Shown: positions 16,326 to 26,140 of the stretch, piece after piece
Numbering within the stretch: position 1 is the stretch's first letter
Layout of the letters: every line of letters begins with the position of its first letter
Source of the DNA: Thalassobacillus sp043497085
Lineage (GTDB): Bacteria > Bacillota > Bacilli > Bacillales > Halobacillaceae
DNA: 64,000 nt
Strand: one strand, 5' to 3'
Assembly (NCBI GenBank): GCA_043497085.1
Contig: JBIEKI010000009.1
Notes under the pieces: model-generated
The model's database searches: none
The model's input: only the letters and a program-made list of their open reading frames with translations
What the model was told of the DNA's origin: nothing
Program-made: the position numbers and the translations under genes

Positions 16326-18008
16326 TTAATTTCCGGTGGCTGCATCATCAGTTTCTAAGATCGGAACTTCCCGATACTGGGTAGCCTGCTCATAATCATA
16401 TGCCATTCCAAGCAATTCCGCTTCACTCCACATTTTTCCGAAAAATGCGAGGGAAAATGGTTTTCCGCTTTGGTAATAGCCGGCAGGTACCGTTACCAGA
16501 GGCTGGCCGCTGATGTTGACTTCCGGTGATGCGGTTGGCTGGTGGATGCCTTCGGTAAGCGGCGGGATTTCTGCTGCCATTTGCGGGTAAACGAAAGCAT
16601 CGAGGTCATGTTTATCCATGACTCCCTGGATGATTTCCTGATAATTTGCCCTGGCATCGAAAAAGTAGCTTAGATCCGGTACCTGATACGGATCTTGCAG
16701 CTTCTCTTTCAAATTAGTTTTATTAAAGTTCTGAAGTGGTTCGCCTGCTGCCCAGGGTGCTGTTTCCATTTGATTGAATAGCTCGGGAAGAGAAGGAATC
16801 GTTTCTTCCGGATCCATCCGATCAAGGTAAGCCTGGATATCGCTCACAAAGGCGTCGTAGCCGATGTTCCCGGTAGCTTCTGTAAAACTGGAAAATCCGC
16901 TTCCCGCGAAAGGATCGCGGACAACTTCTGCCCCTTGAGACTCCAGTTCCTTAACAGAACGTTCATACAATTGCTGCGTTTCTGCAGTCAATGCTTCTCC
17001 TCGCCAGCCTGGTCCGTAAAGGCCAATGCGTTTTCCTTCCAAAGCATCTTCCGTTAAGTTTCCAGTATAACCTTCTTCAGGCAGCTTGCCTGCAGCTGCT
17101 TCCGTTTTAGGATCATCCGGGTGGTTTCCGGCAATGACATCCATCATGATTGCTGCGTCTTGTACGGTCCGGGAATGAGGGCCCAGCACGTCTCTGGTGC
17201 TCGCTGCAAACGGAGCGGCCCCCGAGTTAGGGACAAGTCCGAATGTCGGTTTGACCCCGACTAATGCCTGGGAAGCGGCCGGGTTTTGAATCGATCCGCC
17301 AGTTTCTGCCGCAATGCCTAAGACTGCCAGATTACCAGAGACAGCGGTGGCTGTTCCGGAACTGCTCCCGCCAGGAGCAAAAGCAGGGTTAATGCTGTTC
17401 AAGGTTTTACCAGCCCAGCTGGTATTGGCATTCGTTGCCGAGATGCTGAAGGCAGGCATGTTCGTTTTGCCGAGAATGATTGCACCCTCTTCTTTTAATT
17501 TACCAACAATCGGTGCATCGACTTGCGGCATAATCTCCACGCCGCCCGCTTCTTTATGGAAGCCTTCCCAGCCGAAAGTGGAAGGGAAGCCTGTGACATC
17601 GACCGTTTCCTTCAGGACGATCGGAACACCTGCCAATTTTCCAGGGGAGTCTTCCTTTTTAATTTTAGCATCCATCTCACTTGCCTCTTGCATGGCGTGG
17701 TCATTGACGAATGTAAATGCGTTATATGTATCTTCATACTGTTCGATTCGTTCCAGGTGAGCCTGGACGACATCTGTCACAGTAAAAACTCCATTTTGGT
17801 AGCCTCTTGTCAGTTCGGCTACGGTGAGTTCCTTGCCATCTTCCAGCCGTTCACGCAAGTCCATTCCCTGGTAGGGGAAATTTTTATGTTCAAGAACTTT
17901 CGTATGTCCGGATGCATTCTCTGGTGGGGCAAGGGATGAATTACCACCAATAAGTATAGCCGCAAACGCCAGAATAAAGGTAATGACAACGATTTGCAGT
18001 TTTTTCAT
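16326..18008 (-). CDS. Secreted amidase, amidase-signature family
   Basis: A 560-residue Ser/Ser/Lys amide hydrolase. The N-terminus MKKLQIVVITFILAFAAI is a signal peptide or signal anchor, so it acts outside the membrane. The catalytic Lys is in GVPIVLKETVDV, the cis-Ser in FAPGGSSSGTATAV and the nucleophile Ser in IAAETGGSIQNPAA (most relatives have DTGGSIR). ASQALVGVKPTFGLV is also typical. The length is that of the GatA-like amidases with a C-terminal extension (ending near VNISGQPLVTVPAGY...). The substrate is unknown. AGGGAGTG lies before the ATG. Confidence 0.9.
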   Translation of the reverse strand: MKKLQIVVITFILAFAAILIGGNSSLAPPENASGHTKVLEHKNFPYQGMDLRERLEDGKELTVAELTRGYQNGVFTVTDVVQAHLERIEQYEDTYNAFTFVNDHAMQEASEMDAKIKKEDSPGKLAGVPIVLKETVDVTGFPSTFGWEGFHKEAGGVEIMPQVDAPIVGKLKEEGAIILGKTNMPAFSISATNANTSWAGKTLNSINPAFAPGGSSSGTATAVSGNLAVLGIAAETGGSIQNPAASQALVGVKPTFGLVPNSGAAPFAASTRDVLGPHSRTVQDAAIMMDVIAGNHPDDPKTEAAAGKLPEEGYTGNLTEDALEGKRIGLYGPGWRGEALTAETQQLYERSVKELESQGAEVVRDPFAGSGFSSFTEATGNIGYDAFVSDIQAYLDRMDPEETIPSLPELFNQMETAPWAAGEPLQNFNKTNLKEKLQDPYQVPDLSYFFDARANYQEIIQGVMDKHDLDAFVYPQMAAEIPPLTEGIHQPTASPEVNISGQPLVTVPAGYYQSGKPFSLAFFGKMWSEAELLGMAYDYEQATQYREVPILETDDAATGN

Positions 18009-18338
18009 GGTATAACACTCCCTGTCTAGTTACCAAAGGTAGAATACCATAGATTCACAGTCTATTAAATGGTTCTTTCTGATAGATTGTAAAAGTTTGT
18101 ATCATAACATCGACTTGAAGTGGAATCCCTCTAAACGAAAAAAAGTCCCTCATAAGATGCCACCACACCATGCTTCCCCAGCAATTCCCCTGGATATTGA
18201 AGCAGTCTTCGTATATTAGAGGATGACTTTTGCCGCCATTGCTTTTCGTTTTGACTGCTAAATATTGGCTTATTTTCGTTGATAAATACCTATTAGAACA
18301 GTAATAAGGGTGTAATTGATAACGTGTCTCAATTACTA

Positions 18339-18399
18339 TTGACTATGATTATCATTCTCAATTAAGATGTTTGTGTAGCTTAATTGAAAATCATTTTCA
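18339..18399 (+). promoter_or_regulatory. Siderophore promoter with two Fur boxes
   Basis: TGATTATCATTCTCA (18346-18360) and TGAAAATCATTTTCA (18385-18399) both follow the 7-1-7 Fur pattern, the second as a perfect palindrome. TTGACT (18339-18344) and TAAGAT (18363-18368, 18-base spacer) are a candidate promoter, with Fur box 1 in the spacer and box 2 downstream of the start site. An arm pair CAATTAAG/CTTAATTG (18359-18366, 18379-18386) links the boxes. The remainder of 18009-18338 shows no gene. Confidence 0.85.
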
Positions 18400-18408
18400 A
18401 TTGAGAGT

Positions 18409-20007
18409 ATGTCAACAGCGTGGCAATTTTCCATACTTAAAGCGGAAAGGAATGAAAAGGATTTGAATTTCAGTTATGAGTCGATGGCAACAACGCAGCA
18501 GATAGCGGAAGGAAAGAGTAGAGCGTTCGATCACCTATTCTTTCATGAAAATAATACGGGAGAGTTCCAATATACCGTTCAGCAAATAACGGAAAAGCTC
18601 GTCAAGGTAATGAAGGAGCTTGATCAGCCCTATTCTGGAAAGACTCCTGAGATATTGCAGCAGGAGTTGGATAACCTTTCTGTTTTCACATACGAGGGAG
18701 AATCGGTCGAAGAATTACTCGATGATATTGACGACTCCCTATTACTAAGCAATATCCATATCACGCATCCAAAGTCTGTCGCCCATCTGCATTGCCCACC
18801 GCTTGTTTCTGCGATGGCAGCGGAAATGGTCATCAATGCGTTTAACCCGTCGATGGATTCGTGGGATCAGAGCCCTGCAGCCACCTACTTAGAACAGGAA
18901 GTCATTGAATGGCTTACCAAAAGCTTTGGTTTTGACGGTGCATCCGATGGCGTTTTTACAAGCGGAGGGACGCAGTCCAATTACACAGGGCTATTGATTG
19001 CCCGGGACTCCTTTTGTAAACGCAAGTGGGGGGTGGATGTGCAGAAGCAAGGTTTACCAGGTGATTTCAAGCGGCTGCGGATTCTTTGTTCGGAGGAGGC
19101 GCATTTTACCGTTCAAAAGTCAGCCTCCCAGCTGGGACTCGGCGAAGATTCGGTCGTCTCGATTCAAACCGATGAAAATCATAAGCTATGTCTTTATGAC
19201 TTGGATAGAAAGCTGGAAGAACTGGAAGCAGAACAGTTACTGCCATTTGCGCTTGTGGCCACTTGCGGTACAACTGATTTCGGGAGTATCGATCCGCTTG
19301 CTGAACTGGCATCCATTGCAAGCGAGCATGGGTTGTGGCTTCACGTTGATGCCGCTTTCGGTGGGGCATTGATCCTCAGTCAGACTCATCAACACAAATT
19401 GCAAGGGATCAATCAGGCGGACTCTATTGCAGTAGATTTCCATAAATTATTCTACCAGCCGATCAGCTGTGGTGCCTTCCTATTAAAAAATAAAGAACAA
19501 TTCAAGCATCTCCAGCATCATGCGGACTATTTGAATCCCGCCGAAGATGATGACAAAGGAATCGTTAATCTAGTAAACAAATCGATCCAAACAACAAGGC
19601 GGTTTGATGCTTTGAAGTTATTTTTCTCCTTAAGGATGGTAGGAACGAAGCAATACGGTGTCATGATCGATCATACGTTAGCATTGGCAAAAGCGGCTGC
19701 GGGTTATATCGATGAAGTGGAGGATATGACAGTGAGCCAGCCGGAACCGGAGTTGAATACGATTGTGTTCCGGTATCAGCCGGCTGTTCCATCTGTCGTA
19801 GATTTGAATCAGGTGAATCTCGCAATCCAGAAGCGGCTGCTTCATGAAGGCAAGGGTGTTATCGCTAAGACGATGGTAGAGGAGAAAGTCTATCTTAAAT
19901 TTACGCTCCTTAATCCCAGGACACAGCTAGCTGATGTAAAAGAAATCCTGGCAGACATCCAGAATATTGGAGAATCGGAAATAGAGAAATGGAGGGTTTC
20001 CGTATGA
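18409..20007 (+). CDS. Group II PLP decarboxylase (diaminobutyrate/lysine type), siderophore operon
   Basis: A 532-residue fold-type I PLP enzyme that makes the diamine for a hydroxamate siderophore. HVDAAFGG holds the Asp that contacts the pyridine nitrogen, and the PLP Lys is in SIAVDFHKLF (about residue 346). TSGGTQSNYTGLL and CGTTDFGSIDP are family motifs. RhbB (2,4-diaminobutyrate to 1,3-diaminopropane) and DesA (lysine to cadaverine) are the relevant relatives; sequence alone does not separate them. No aminotransferase gene (rhbA) is adjacent. The start is unsure: ATG 18409 has a weak GAGAG site, and TTG 18463 follows AAAGG closely. It is the first gene behind the Fur boxes. Confidence 0.9.
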   Translation: MSTAWQFSILKAERNEKDLNFSYESMATTQQIAEGKSRAFDHLFFHENNTGEFQYTVQQITEKLVKVMKELDQPYSGKTPEILQQELDNLSVFTYEGESVEELLDDIDDSLLLSNIHITHPKSVAHLHCPPLVSAMAAEMVINAFNPSMDSWDQSPAATYLEQEVIEWLTKSFGFDGASDGVFTSGGTQSNYTGLLIARDSFCKRKWGVDVQKQGLPGDFKRLRILCSEEAHFTVQKSASQLGLGEDSVVSIQTDENHKLCLYDLDRKLEELEAEQLLPFALVATCGTTDFGSIDPLAELASIASEHGLWLHVDAAFGGALILSQTHQHKLQGINQADSIAVDFHKLFYQPISCGAFLLKNKEQFKHLQHHADYLNPAEDDDKGIVNLVNKSIQTTRRFDALKLFFSLRMVGTKQYGVMIDHTLALAKAAAGYIDEVEDMTVSQPEPELNTIVFRYQPAVPSVVDLNQVNLAIQKRLLHEGKGVIAKTMVEEKVYLKFTLLNPRTQLADVKEILADIQNIGESEIEKWRVSV

Positions 20008-21749
20008 AGGACGTACAGGTAATTGCTGAAAATGCGACGATGCAAAGCTTCTTGAATTGTTATCTCAAAGAGACAGGTAATTTCCATATAGAATCTGCCA
20101 ATGGAACAGTAATAAAGATTTCCTGCCCATTATCCAATCAGGCAATCGACTTGATCATCGATGTGAAATACTGGTCTGAAACAGGAAGACATTTATTTGA
20201 ATTCCCTATTCATTATCGCACAGGGGAAGAAGCGAAGCCTATCGACTATGTCACATTAGCTGCTCTGATTACCAAAGAGTTAGCGTTGGTAAACAACCAG
20301 GAGGCTGCAGAGGATGAACTGATCCTGCGGGTGATTCTGAGTTGTAAAAACATAAAGAAGTATCTGGAACATCGGTTGCAGGATAGCAGTCAATTGAGCA
20401 GCAGTGCATTTAATTATATCGAAGCGGAGCAATCCCTTATTTTTGGCCACTTGCTGCATCCCACCCCGAAAAGCAAGCAAGGAATCACAGAAGAAGAGGA
20501 CAACCAGTTCGCACCTGAAATGAATGGGAAATTCCAGCTGCACTATTTCTGGGCAGCCGATGAGCAAGTCATACAGGACTCTTCGCTGTCGGTCTCTGCC
20601 AAAGAAATCGTCCAGGGCGAACTGCCCGAGGAAGAATTAGTGACTGATGAAGCGGGCGCACTCATTCCTGCCCATCCGTTACAGGCGAAGGCCCTTTTGA
20701 AAAAAGCATCCGTCCAGCAGATGCTTGAAGGTGGTACATTGAAATACCTTGGACCACTCGGACAAGAGTTTACAGCAACCTCTTCCTTTCGTACTGTTTA
20801 CAGTCCGGAATCAAAGTATATGTACAAGTTTTCCATCCCGATAAAGATTACCAATTCGCTCAGGATGAATCAACAGAAAGAACTGGACAGGGGCGTGGAA
20901 GTATCGCGATTGTTACAGACTTCTCTTGGCGATGAACTGAAACGAAATTTTCCAGATTTCCACGTCATTTCAGACCCGGCGTATATTCGTGTGGCTATAC
21001 CTGGGGAAGAGGAGGTATCGCTCGATTGCATCATCCGTGAAAACCCGTTTTATAGGAATGATTCCGATACCATTTTAGCTGCAGGACTGGGACAGGACCA
21101 CCCTTTTGGAGAGCAGTCCAGACTGTATAACATCATTAACAGCGTCGCAGAGAAAGAAAATAGATCCTTACAGGCGGTGAGTGAAGATTGGTTTAAACGC
21201 TATTTGTCGATCACACTCGATCCCATGCTATGGCTCTATGAAACGTATGGCATCGCCCTCGAAGCGCACCAGCAGAATTCCATCGTGCAACTGAAGGACG
21301 GGTACCCTGATTTCTTCTATTATCGTGATAATCAGGGTTACTACTTCCGCGAAAATAAGGCAGGTGACTTGCGTCAATTGCTGCCAACGCTGAACGAGAA
21401 GAGCGACACGATCTGTTCCGAAGCAATTGCGGAGGAAAGGCTTCGGTATTATTTCTTTTTCAATCATTTGTTCGGGGTCATCAATGGTTTTGGTACCAAT
21501 GGACTGATACTTGAAGAAGATTTGTTACAGGTGCTGCGTGAGCGGCTGGAGACACACCACAAGCAAGCGGGTGATGCAAAACCGTTGCTGCACAGTCTAT
21601 TAACAAATGAAGAACTCCCATCTAAAGCTAATCTGCTGACCCGATTCCATGACATGGATGAGCTTGTCGGTTCGTTAGAGACGCAATCCGTCTATACGAT
21701 GGCAGCTAACCCATTAGCACAAAAGGCAGGTGTCACGAGTGAAACCTAA
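20004..21749 (+). CDS. NIS siderophore synthetase, IucA/RhbC type
   Basis: A 581-residue ATP-dependent ligase that joins citrate to an N-hydroxy diamine. The motifs are LLHPTPKSKQGI (nucleotide-binding), PAHPLQAKALL, TATSSFRTVYSPESKYMYKFS and ITNSLRMN, followed by the C-terminal EAHQQNSIVQL and FYYRDNQGYYF. This is the IucA-like (type A) subgroup, which uses citrate directly. The ATG at 20004 overlaps the preceding TGA by four bases (ATGA) and GGAGGG lies 6 bases upstream; an earlier ATG at 19989 precedes that ribosome site and is unlikely. It is translationally coupled with the decarboxylase. Confidence 0.92.
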   Translation: MKDVQVIAENATMQSFLNCYLKETGNFHIESANGTVIKISCPLSNQAIDLIIDVKYWSETGRHLFEFPIHYRTGEEAKPIDYVTLAALITKELALVNNQEAAEDELILRVILSCKNIKKYLEHRLQDSSQLSSSAFNYIEAEQSLIFGHLLHPTPKSKQGITEEEDNQFAPEMNGKFQLHYFWAADEQVIQDSSLSVSAKEIVQGELPEEELVTDEAGALIPAHPLQAKALLKKASVQQMLEGGTLKYLGPLGQEFTATSSFRTVYSPESKYMYKFSIPIKITNSLRMNQQKELDRGVEVSRLLQTSLGDELKRNFPDFHVISDPAYIRVAIPGEEEVSLDCIIRENPFYRNDSDTILAAGLGQDHPFGEQSRLYNIINSVAEKENRSLQAVSEDWFKRYLSITLDPMLWLYETYGIALEAHQQNSIVQLKDGYPDFFYYRDNQGYYFRENKAGDLRQLLPTLNEKSDTICSEAIAEERLRYYFFFNHLFGVINGFGTNGLILEEDLLQVLRERLETHHKQAGDAKPLLHSLLTNEELPSKANLLTRFHDMDELVGSLETQSVYTMAANPLAQKAGVTSET

Positions 21750-22323
21750 ATGCATGACAATTGACCGAGACCTGGAGAGAGAAATTGTGTTTCGTGAACT
21801 GGAGTACGACAAGGATCTGACCAACGTGTTTTTATGGATGCATGAGGAGCATGTCATTCCTTATTGGCAGTTGAATCTTCCGTTTGTGCAATTTAGCAGC
21901 CACTTAAAAAAAGCCTTGGAAGATCGCCATCAAACCCTCTATATCGGCGAGATTGACGGTCACCCGATGAGTTATTGGGAGGCCTATTGGGTAAAAGGGG
22001 ACGTTGTGGAAAAATGCTATGACGCGGAAGCTTTCGACCAGGGTGTCCATCTGTTAATCGGTGATCCAGACTATCTTGGTAAAGGCTATGCACTCCCTTT
22101 ATTAAGAGCGATGGTTGGTTTCCAATTCCAGCATAAAATGACGAAAAAAGTAGTCGCAGAACCTGACATTCGGAATGAGAAGATGATTCATATTTTTAAA
22201 CAATGCGGGTTTGAACCGGTAAAGCCTATAGAACTTCCTGACAAAACAGGGTTGTTGATGTTTTGCACACGGGAGAATTTCGAAAAGAGGTGGTCGTATG
22301 ACGGATACTATCAACAAGTCTGA
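21739..22323 (+). CDS. Hydroxamate N-acyltransferase (IucB/RhbD-like GNAT)
   Basis: A 194-residue acetyl/acyl-CoA transferase that acylates the N-hydroxy diamine. The AlcB/IucB-type core reads DGHPMSYWEAYWVKGDVV, then DQGVHLLIGDPDYLGKGYALPLL and AEPDIRNEKMIHIFKQCGFEP, with the CoA loop at LGKGYA. The GTG at 21739 lies inside the end of the previous gene (11-base overlap), with AAAGGCAGG upstream; the GTG at 21730 is another possibility. It overlaps the following monooxygenase by 26 bases, consistent with tight coupling. Confidence 0.92.
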   Translation: MKPKCMTIDRDLEREIVFRELEYDKDLTNVFLWMHEEHVIPYWQLNLPFVQFSSHLKKALEDRHQTLYIGEIDGHPMSYWEAYWVKGDVVEKCYDAEAFDQGVHLLIGDPDYLGKGYALPLLRAMVGFQFQHKMTKKVVAEPDIRNEKMIHIFKQCGFEPVKPIELPDKTGLLMFCTRENFEKRWSYDGYYQQV

Positions 22324-23638
22324 AGTGTATGATGTGATCGGAATCGGTGTCGGTCCTTTCAACCTCGGTTTTGCAGCCCTGGTCGAAGATGTTCCTGAAA
22401 TAAATGCCTTGTTTTTTGAAAAGAAACCGAAATTTGACTGGCATCCTGGAATGTTGATTGAGGGCACCACGCTGCAGGTTCCCTTTTTAGCTGACCTTGT
22501 CAGCATGGCTGATGTGACCAATCGTTTTAGTTTTCTGAATTACTTACAGACTCACAACAGACTCTACCGTTTTTACTTCCGGGAAGATTTCCATATTCCA
22601 AGGAAGGAATACAACCATTATTGCCAATGGGTTACTGGGAAATTGGATGCTTGTAAGTTCGGGATGAACGTAAAGCAGGTAGATCTGCGAGAGTTTGATG
22701 GGGAAAGTTTGTACGAAGTGGTGGTTGAGAATGAACAGCATCCAAAGGAAGAAAAACGCTATTTAGCAAGACATATTTTGATGGGAATCGGTACGGTACC
22801 ATCTGTACCGGAGCAGTTTCAGGAAGCCTTGGGAGATAGAGTCTTCCATACGGCGGATTATTTATATAAGAAAGCGAATTGTGCGGACGCTGAAAGGATC
22901 GCGGTCATCGGTTCCGGCCAAAGTGCGGCAGAAGTATTCCTGGACTTGTTGGAAGACCAGCCTGAACATGGTTATTCGCTGCACTGGTATACGAGGTCCA
23001 AAGGATTCTTTCCGATGGAATACACTAAGCTTGGCCTGGAACATTTTTCACCGGATTACACCTCTTTCTTTTATAAGTTGCCACAGGAGAAAAAAGATCA
23101 GCTGCTAGTAGATCAGGACTTATTATATAAAGGAATCAGTACGGATACGATTGCGGATATTTATGAACGTTTATACCAGTACAGCATAGGAGAGGATGAC
23201 CCTGACATCCACTTGCAGGCCATGTCAGTAATCGACCGCATTCAGCCTTTGGGTAATAAATGGAAGCTTTGTGGCTTCCAGCAGGTGAGTGAAGAGGCGT
23301 TTACGATCGATGCCGATGCAGTGGTGTTAGGGACCGGTTACAAACCGAACCTGCCGGATTTTCTCACGCCGCTCTATGATTGGATTTCCTGGGATCAGCA
23401 GGGACGGTTTCATATCACCGAAGATTATCGGCTGGTTATTAAGGGCAGATCGCGCAACCATATTTATATACAAAATGGGGAACTCCATACCCATGGAGTC
23501 GGGGCGCCGGATCTCGGGCTTGGTGCTCATCGTAATGCTGTCATCATCAACGCCCTGGCAGGGAGAGAGGTTTATCCGGTGCAATCGGTTAATATCTATC
23601 AATCATTCGGAGCACAAAGACAACCCGTTACTAATTAG
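22298..23638 (+). CDS. Diamine N-monooxygenase (IucD/RhbE/DesB-like)
   Basis: A 446-residue FAD/NADPH enzyme that hydroxylates the primary amine of the diamine before acylation. The FAD site is VIGIGVGPFNLGFAALVED, the substrate-side start FDWHPGMLIEGTTLQVPFLADLV is highly typical of IucD-like enzymes, the NADPH site is IAVIGSGQSAAEVFLDLL (about 200-217), and the ATG hinge is seen as VLGTGYKPNLPDFL. GAGGTGG precedes the ATG. It is the fourth gene of the operon. Confidence 0.93.
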   Translation: MTDTINKSEVYDVIGIGVGPFNLGFAALVEDVPEINALFFEKKPKFDWHPGMLIEGTTLQVPFLADLVSMADVTNRFSFLNYLQTHNRLYRFYFREDFHIPRKEYNHYCQWVTGKLDACKFGMNVKQVDLREFDGESLYEVVVENEQHPKEEKRYLARHILMGIGTVPSVPEQFQEALGDRVFHTADYLYKKANCADAERIAVIGSGQSAAEVFLDLLEDQPEHGYSLHWYTRSKGFFPMEYTKLGLEHFSPDYTSFFYKLPQEKKDQLLVDQDLLYKGISTDTIADIYERLYQYSIGEDDPDIHLQAMSVIDRIQPLGNKWKLCGFQQVSEEAFTIDADAVVLGTGYKPNLPDFLTPLYDWISWDQQGRFHITEDYRLVIKGRSRNHIYIQNGELHTHGVGAPDLGLGAHRNAVIINALAGREVYPVQSVNIYQSFGAQRQPVTN

Positions 23639-23670
23639 GTTAGTCACCATCTAAGAAAGAAGGGATTTCA

Positions 23671-25482
23671 ATGTATTCAAATTATCTGAAGCAATACTTC
23701 AATCAGGAAAACTGGGAACAGGCGAATCGGCAATTGCTGGTTAAAATGCTGGAGGAATATGTGTACGAAGACATGATAAATCCAGTCGTGATAAAAGAGC
23801 ATGGAAAATGGAAGGAATATGAGCTGTCGATTACCGACCGTAAACATTATTCTTTTGAGGCCAAAACAGACTATTTCGACGGGGTTAAAGTGAAAGCTGA
23901 TTCCATTGATATTGTAGAAAACGGGGAGCGTGCTGAAGCGGATGATGCTATTCAGTTCCTGCTCGATATTCAGCCGCTCATCGGGATGTCTGCTGAGACA
24001 GCGGGACATTTAATCAAAGAGTTGAACAATACGCTTGTGGCGGATATGCATTTACTAGGAAGAGCCTCTAAAACCTCGGATGAATTGATTCATGAAGATT
24101 ATGCCGTATTGGAAGGGCATATGAGCGGGCATCCGTGGATCACCTATAATAAAGGCAGAATCGGATTTGGTTATGATGATTACGTGAAATTTGCACCGGA
24201 GATGCAGAAAGAAACAAAGCTGTTCTGGGTCGCCGTTGATAAAGAGCGTGCTTCCTTCCAATCGACAGCGGATACCAACTATTACAAGCTATTACACGAA
24301 GAATTGTCATCGGAAGAGAAGCAAGAATTCAAACAAGTCTTGCAAGAACAGGAAGTAGATCCGCTGGAATATTTCTTCCTGCCCGTCCACGAGTGGCAAT
24401 GGAAAAATGTGCTTATCCAGCAGTACGCTCAGGATCTATCCAACAAGCAGATCATTCCGTTGGGAGAAGGGAAGGACAATTACCTGCCTCAGCAATCGAT
24501 CCGGACCTTCGTGAACCGAAGCCAAAAGGATAAACATCACGTGAAAGTTCCGATGAGCATATTGAATACGCTCGTTTACCGAGGGCTGCCGGCAGAACGA
24601 ACGCTGATTGCCCCGAAGATTACAGAATTCATCAAAGGTATCTATGAACAGGATTCATTTTTGAATGAAACATGCCGCGTCATCCTGCCTGGAGAGATTG
24701 CCAGTATCAATATCGATCATAGCCATTATGCAGAGCTTGAAAATTCCCCGTATCAATACCTGGAAATGCTGGGGGTCATCTGGAGGGAGAGTATTTACAC
24801 CTATCTGGAAGAGGATGAAAAAGCAGTGACCCTGGCTGCCTTATTACACGAAGATAAAAATGGCAAACCTTTTATCATGAGCTTGATAGAAGCCTCTGGA
24901 ATCGAGCCGGAAGAATGGCTGAAGGAGTTTTTCCAGGTTGTCATGGATCCACTTCTGCATTATTTATATCAATATGGAACGGTGTTTTCTCCTCATGGGC
25001 AGAATACGATCTTGGTGATGAAGAATTTCAGGCCACACCGTCTTGCTGTCAAAGACTTCGTAGATGATGTGAATATTAGCGACCAGCCATTTGAAGAATT
25101 ATCGGTACTGACACAAGACCTCAAAGATGTGTTGAGGAGCGAGCAGCCTGAGGGATTGCTGCAATTCATTTTCACCGGGTTATTCGTATGCCATCTCCGC
25201 TATCTGGCCGATATCCTGGACAGGAATGAACGGGTAACCGAAGATAGATTTTGGGAGCATCTGGCCAATACTATTATAAGGTATCAGGCTAGTCATCCTC
25301 ACTTGAGAGATCGCTTTGAAATCTTTGATTTTTTCAAACCGGAAGTTACGAAACTGACATTGAACCGGAATCGCATGGTGGATGATGGCTATGGTGATGG
25401 AGATGACCGGCCTCATGCTTCCGAATTTGGGAGTGTTGCCAATCCACTTGCACGATTTGCCCGGGAAGTACATTTATCGTGA
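23671..25482 (+). CDS. NIS siderophore synthetase, IucC/RhbF type
   Basis: A 603-residue ligase that adds the second acylated hydroxy-diamine to the citryl intermediate. Landmarks are EGHMSGHPWITYNKGRIGFG (ATP/citrate site, related to GHPxHPxxKxRxG), FFLPVHEWQWKN, SIRTFVNRSQ, VPMSILNTLVYRGLPAERT and HGQNTILVMKNFRPHRLAVKD with the metal-binding DFVDDVNIS. It belongs to the IucC-like subgroup, distinct from the IucA-like copy upstream. Having both suggests a bis-substituted citrate hydroxamate of the schizokinen/arthrobactin class. A strong terminator follows. Confidence 0.93.
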   Translation: MYSNYLKQYFNQENWEQANRQLLVKMLEEYVYEDMINPVVIKEHGKWKEYELSITDRKHYSFEAKTDYFDGVKVKADSIDIVENGERAEADDAIQFLLDIQPLIGMSAETAGHLIKELNNTLVADMHLLGRASKTSDELIHEDYAVLEGHMSGHPWITYNKGRIGFGYDDYVKFAPEMQKETKLFWVAVDKERASFQSTADTNYYKLLHEELSSEEKQEFKQVLQEQEVDPLEYFFLPVHEWQWKNVLIQQYAQDLSNKQIIPLGEGKDNYLPQQSIRTFVNRSQKDKHHVKVPMSILNTLVYRGLPAERTLIAPKITEFIKGIYEQDSFLNETCRVILPGEIASINIDHSHYAELENSPYQYLEMLGVIWRESIYTYLEEDEKAVTLAALLHEDKNGKPFIMSLIEASGIEPEEWLKEFFQVVMDPLLHYLYQYGTVFSPHGQNTILVMKNFRPHRLAVKDFVDDVNISDQPFEELSVLTQDLKDVLRSEQPEGLLQFIFTGLFVCHLRYLADILDRNERVTEDRFWEHLANTIIRYQASHPHLRDRFEIFDFFKPEVTKLTLNRNRMVDDGYGDGDDRPHASEFGSVANPLARFAREVHLS

Positions 25483-25511
25483 GTTGATTATTCGTATAGA
25501 AAGATTGTTTC

Positions 25512-25556
25512 GGCTTGTAGAAAAACCCATCTGTTTTTTCTGCAAGCCTTTTATTT
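25512..25556 (+). terminator. Terminator of the siderophore operon
   Basis: GGCTTGTAGAAAAA pairs with TTTTTCTGCAAGCC (one G-T wobble) around a short loop and is followed by TTTTATTTAT, 29 bases past the IucC-type stop. Confidence 0.9.
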
Positions 25557-25682
25557 ATATCCTAAACGGCATTCTGGTTTAGTCCTATAAAGGAGAAATG
25601 TAAGGGATTACAGGTTTCTTACGGAAGAATTATAAAGCGGAACAAGGAAACACTACCACCATATAAAGGAGGTAATCTGTAC

Positions 25683-26105
25683 ATGAGTAAAATGAACTTT
25701 TCCATGCTTTTCAATTTGGGAAAGCCGGAAAGGCAGCTGCTCAACAGTTTGTTTATCAAGCTGGTCCTGATACCGATCGTACTGTTTATAGGAATGGTCA
25801 GTACCGGGCACATCACATATGGTGCTTTGTGGCAGCCGGTTGTGTTAACTCTCGTGCTTATCGTTGCAGGAATAACTATGGAAAAATTGGTTTTAAGTAA
25901 AGAAACCCTGGGTGCGAGTGTCTTTATGGATTTTATTGTTTCGTTGCTGATTATTCTGGCTCTATCCAATTGGTTTCCAAATGCGATGGTAACATTTATT
26001 GGGGCTTTTACTTTGGCGGTCGTGCTGGCGACGAGTGAATATTTCCTGCATCGCTTCTTACTTGCTTTACGTAATAAAAGTAACTCGGTATCGATAGAGC
26101 CATGA
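25683..26105 (+). CDS. DUF2512 family membrane protein (YndM-like)
   Basis: A 140-residue protein with four predicted helices (about 25-45, 52-70, 80-99 and 103-124). The N-terminal charged stretch and the late ATSEYFLHRFLLALRN match the DUF2512/YndM group of Bacillaceae membrane proteins. Function is unknown. AAAGGAGG precedes the ATG by 11 bases. It lies 200 bases after the siderophore terminator, so it is probably independent of that operon. Confidence 0.8.
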   Translation: MSKMNFSMLFNLGKPERQLLNSLFIKLVLIPIVLFIGMVSTGHITYGALWQPVVLTLVLIVAGITMEKLVLSKETLGASVFMDFIVSLLIILALSNWFPNAMVTFIGAFTLAVVLATSEYFLHRFLLALRNKSNSVSIEP

Positions 26106-26140
26106 GTATCTTCTTGTTTCCGGGGACTGTTTGGTAAAAG

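Noticed and set aside
18009..18338. Possible small RNA or gene upstream of the siderophore promoter
   Set aside because: No ribosome site, no long stem with a T run, only AT-rich sequence.
22102..22521. Minus-strand frames over the siderophore operon
   Set aside because: They are opposite to strongly supported genes and carry no motifs.
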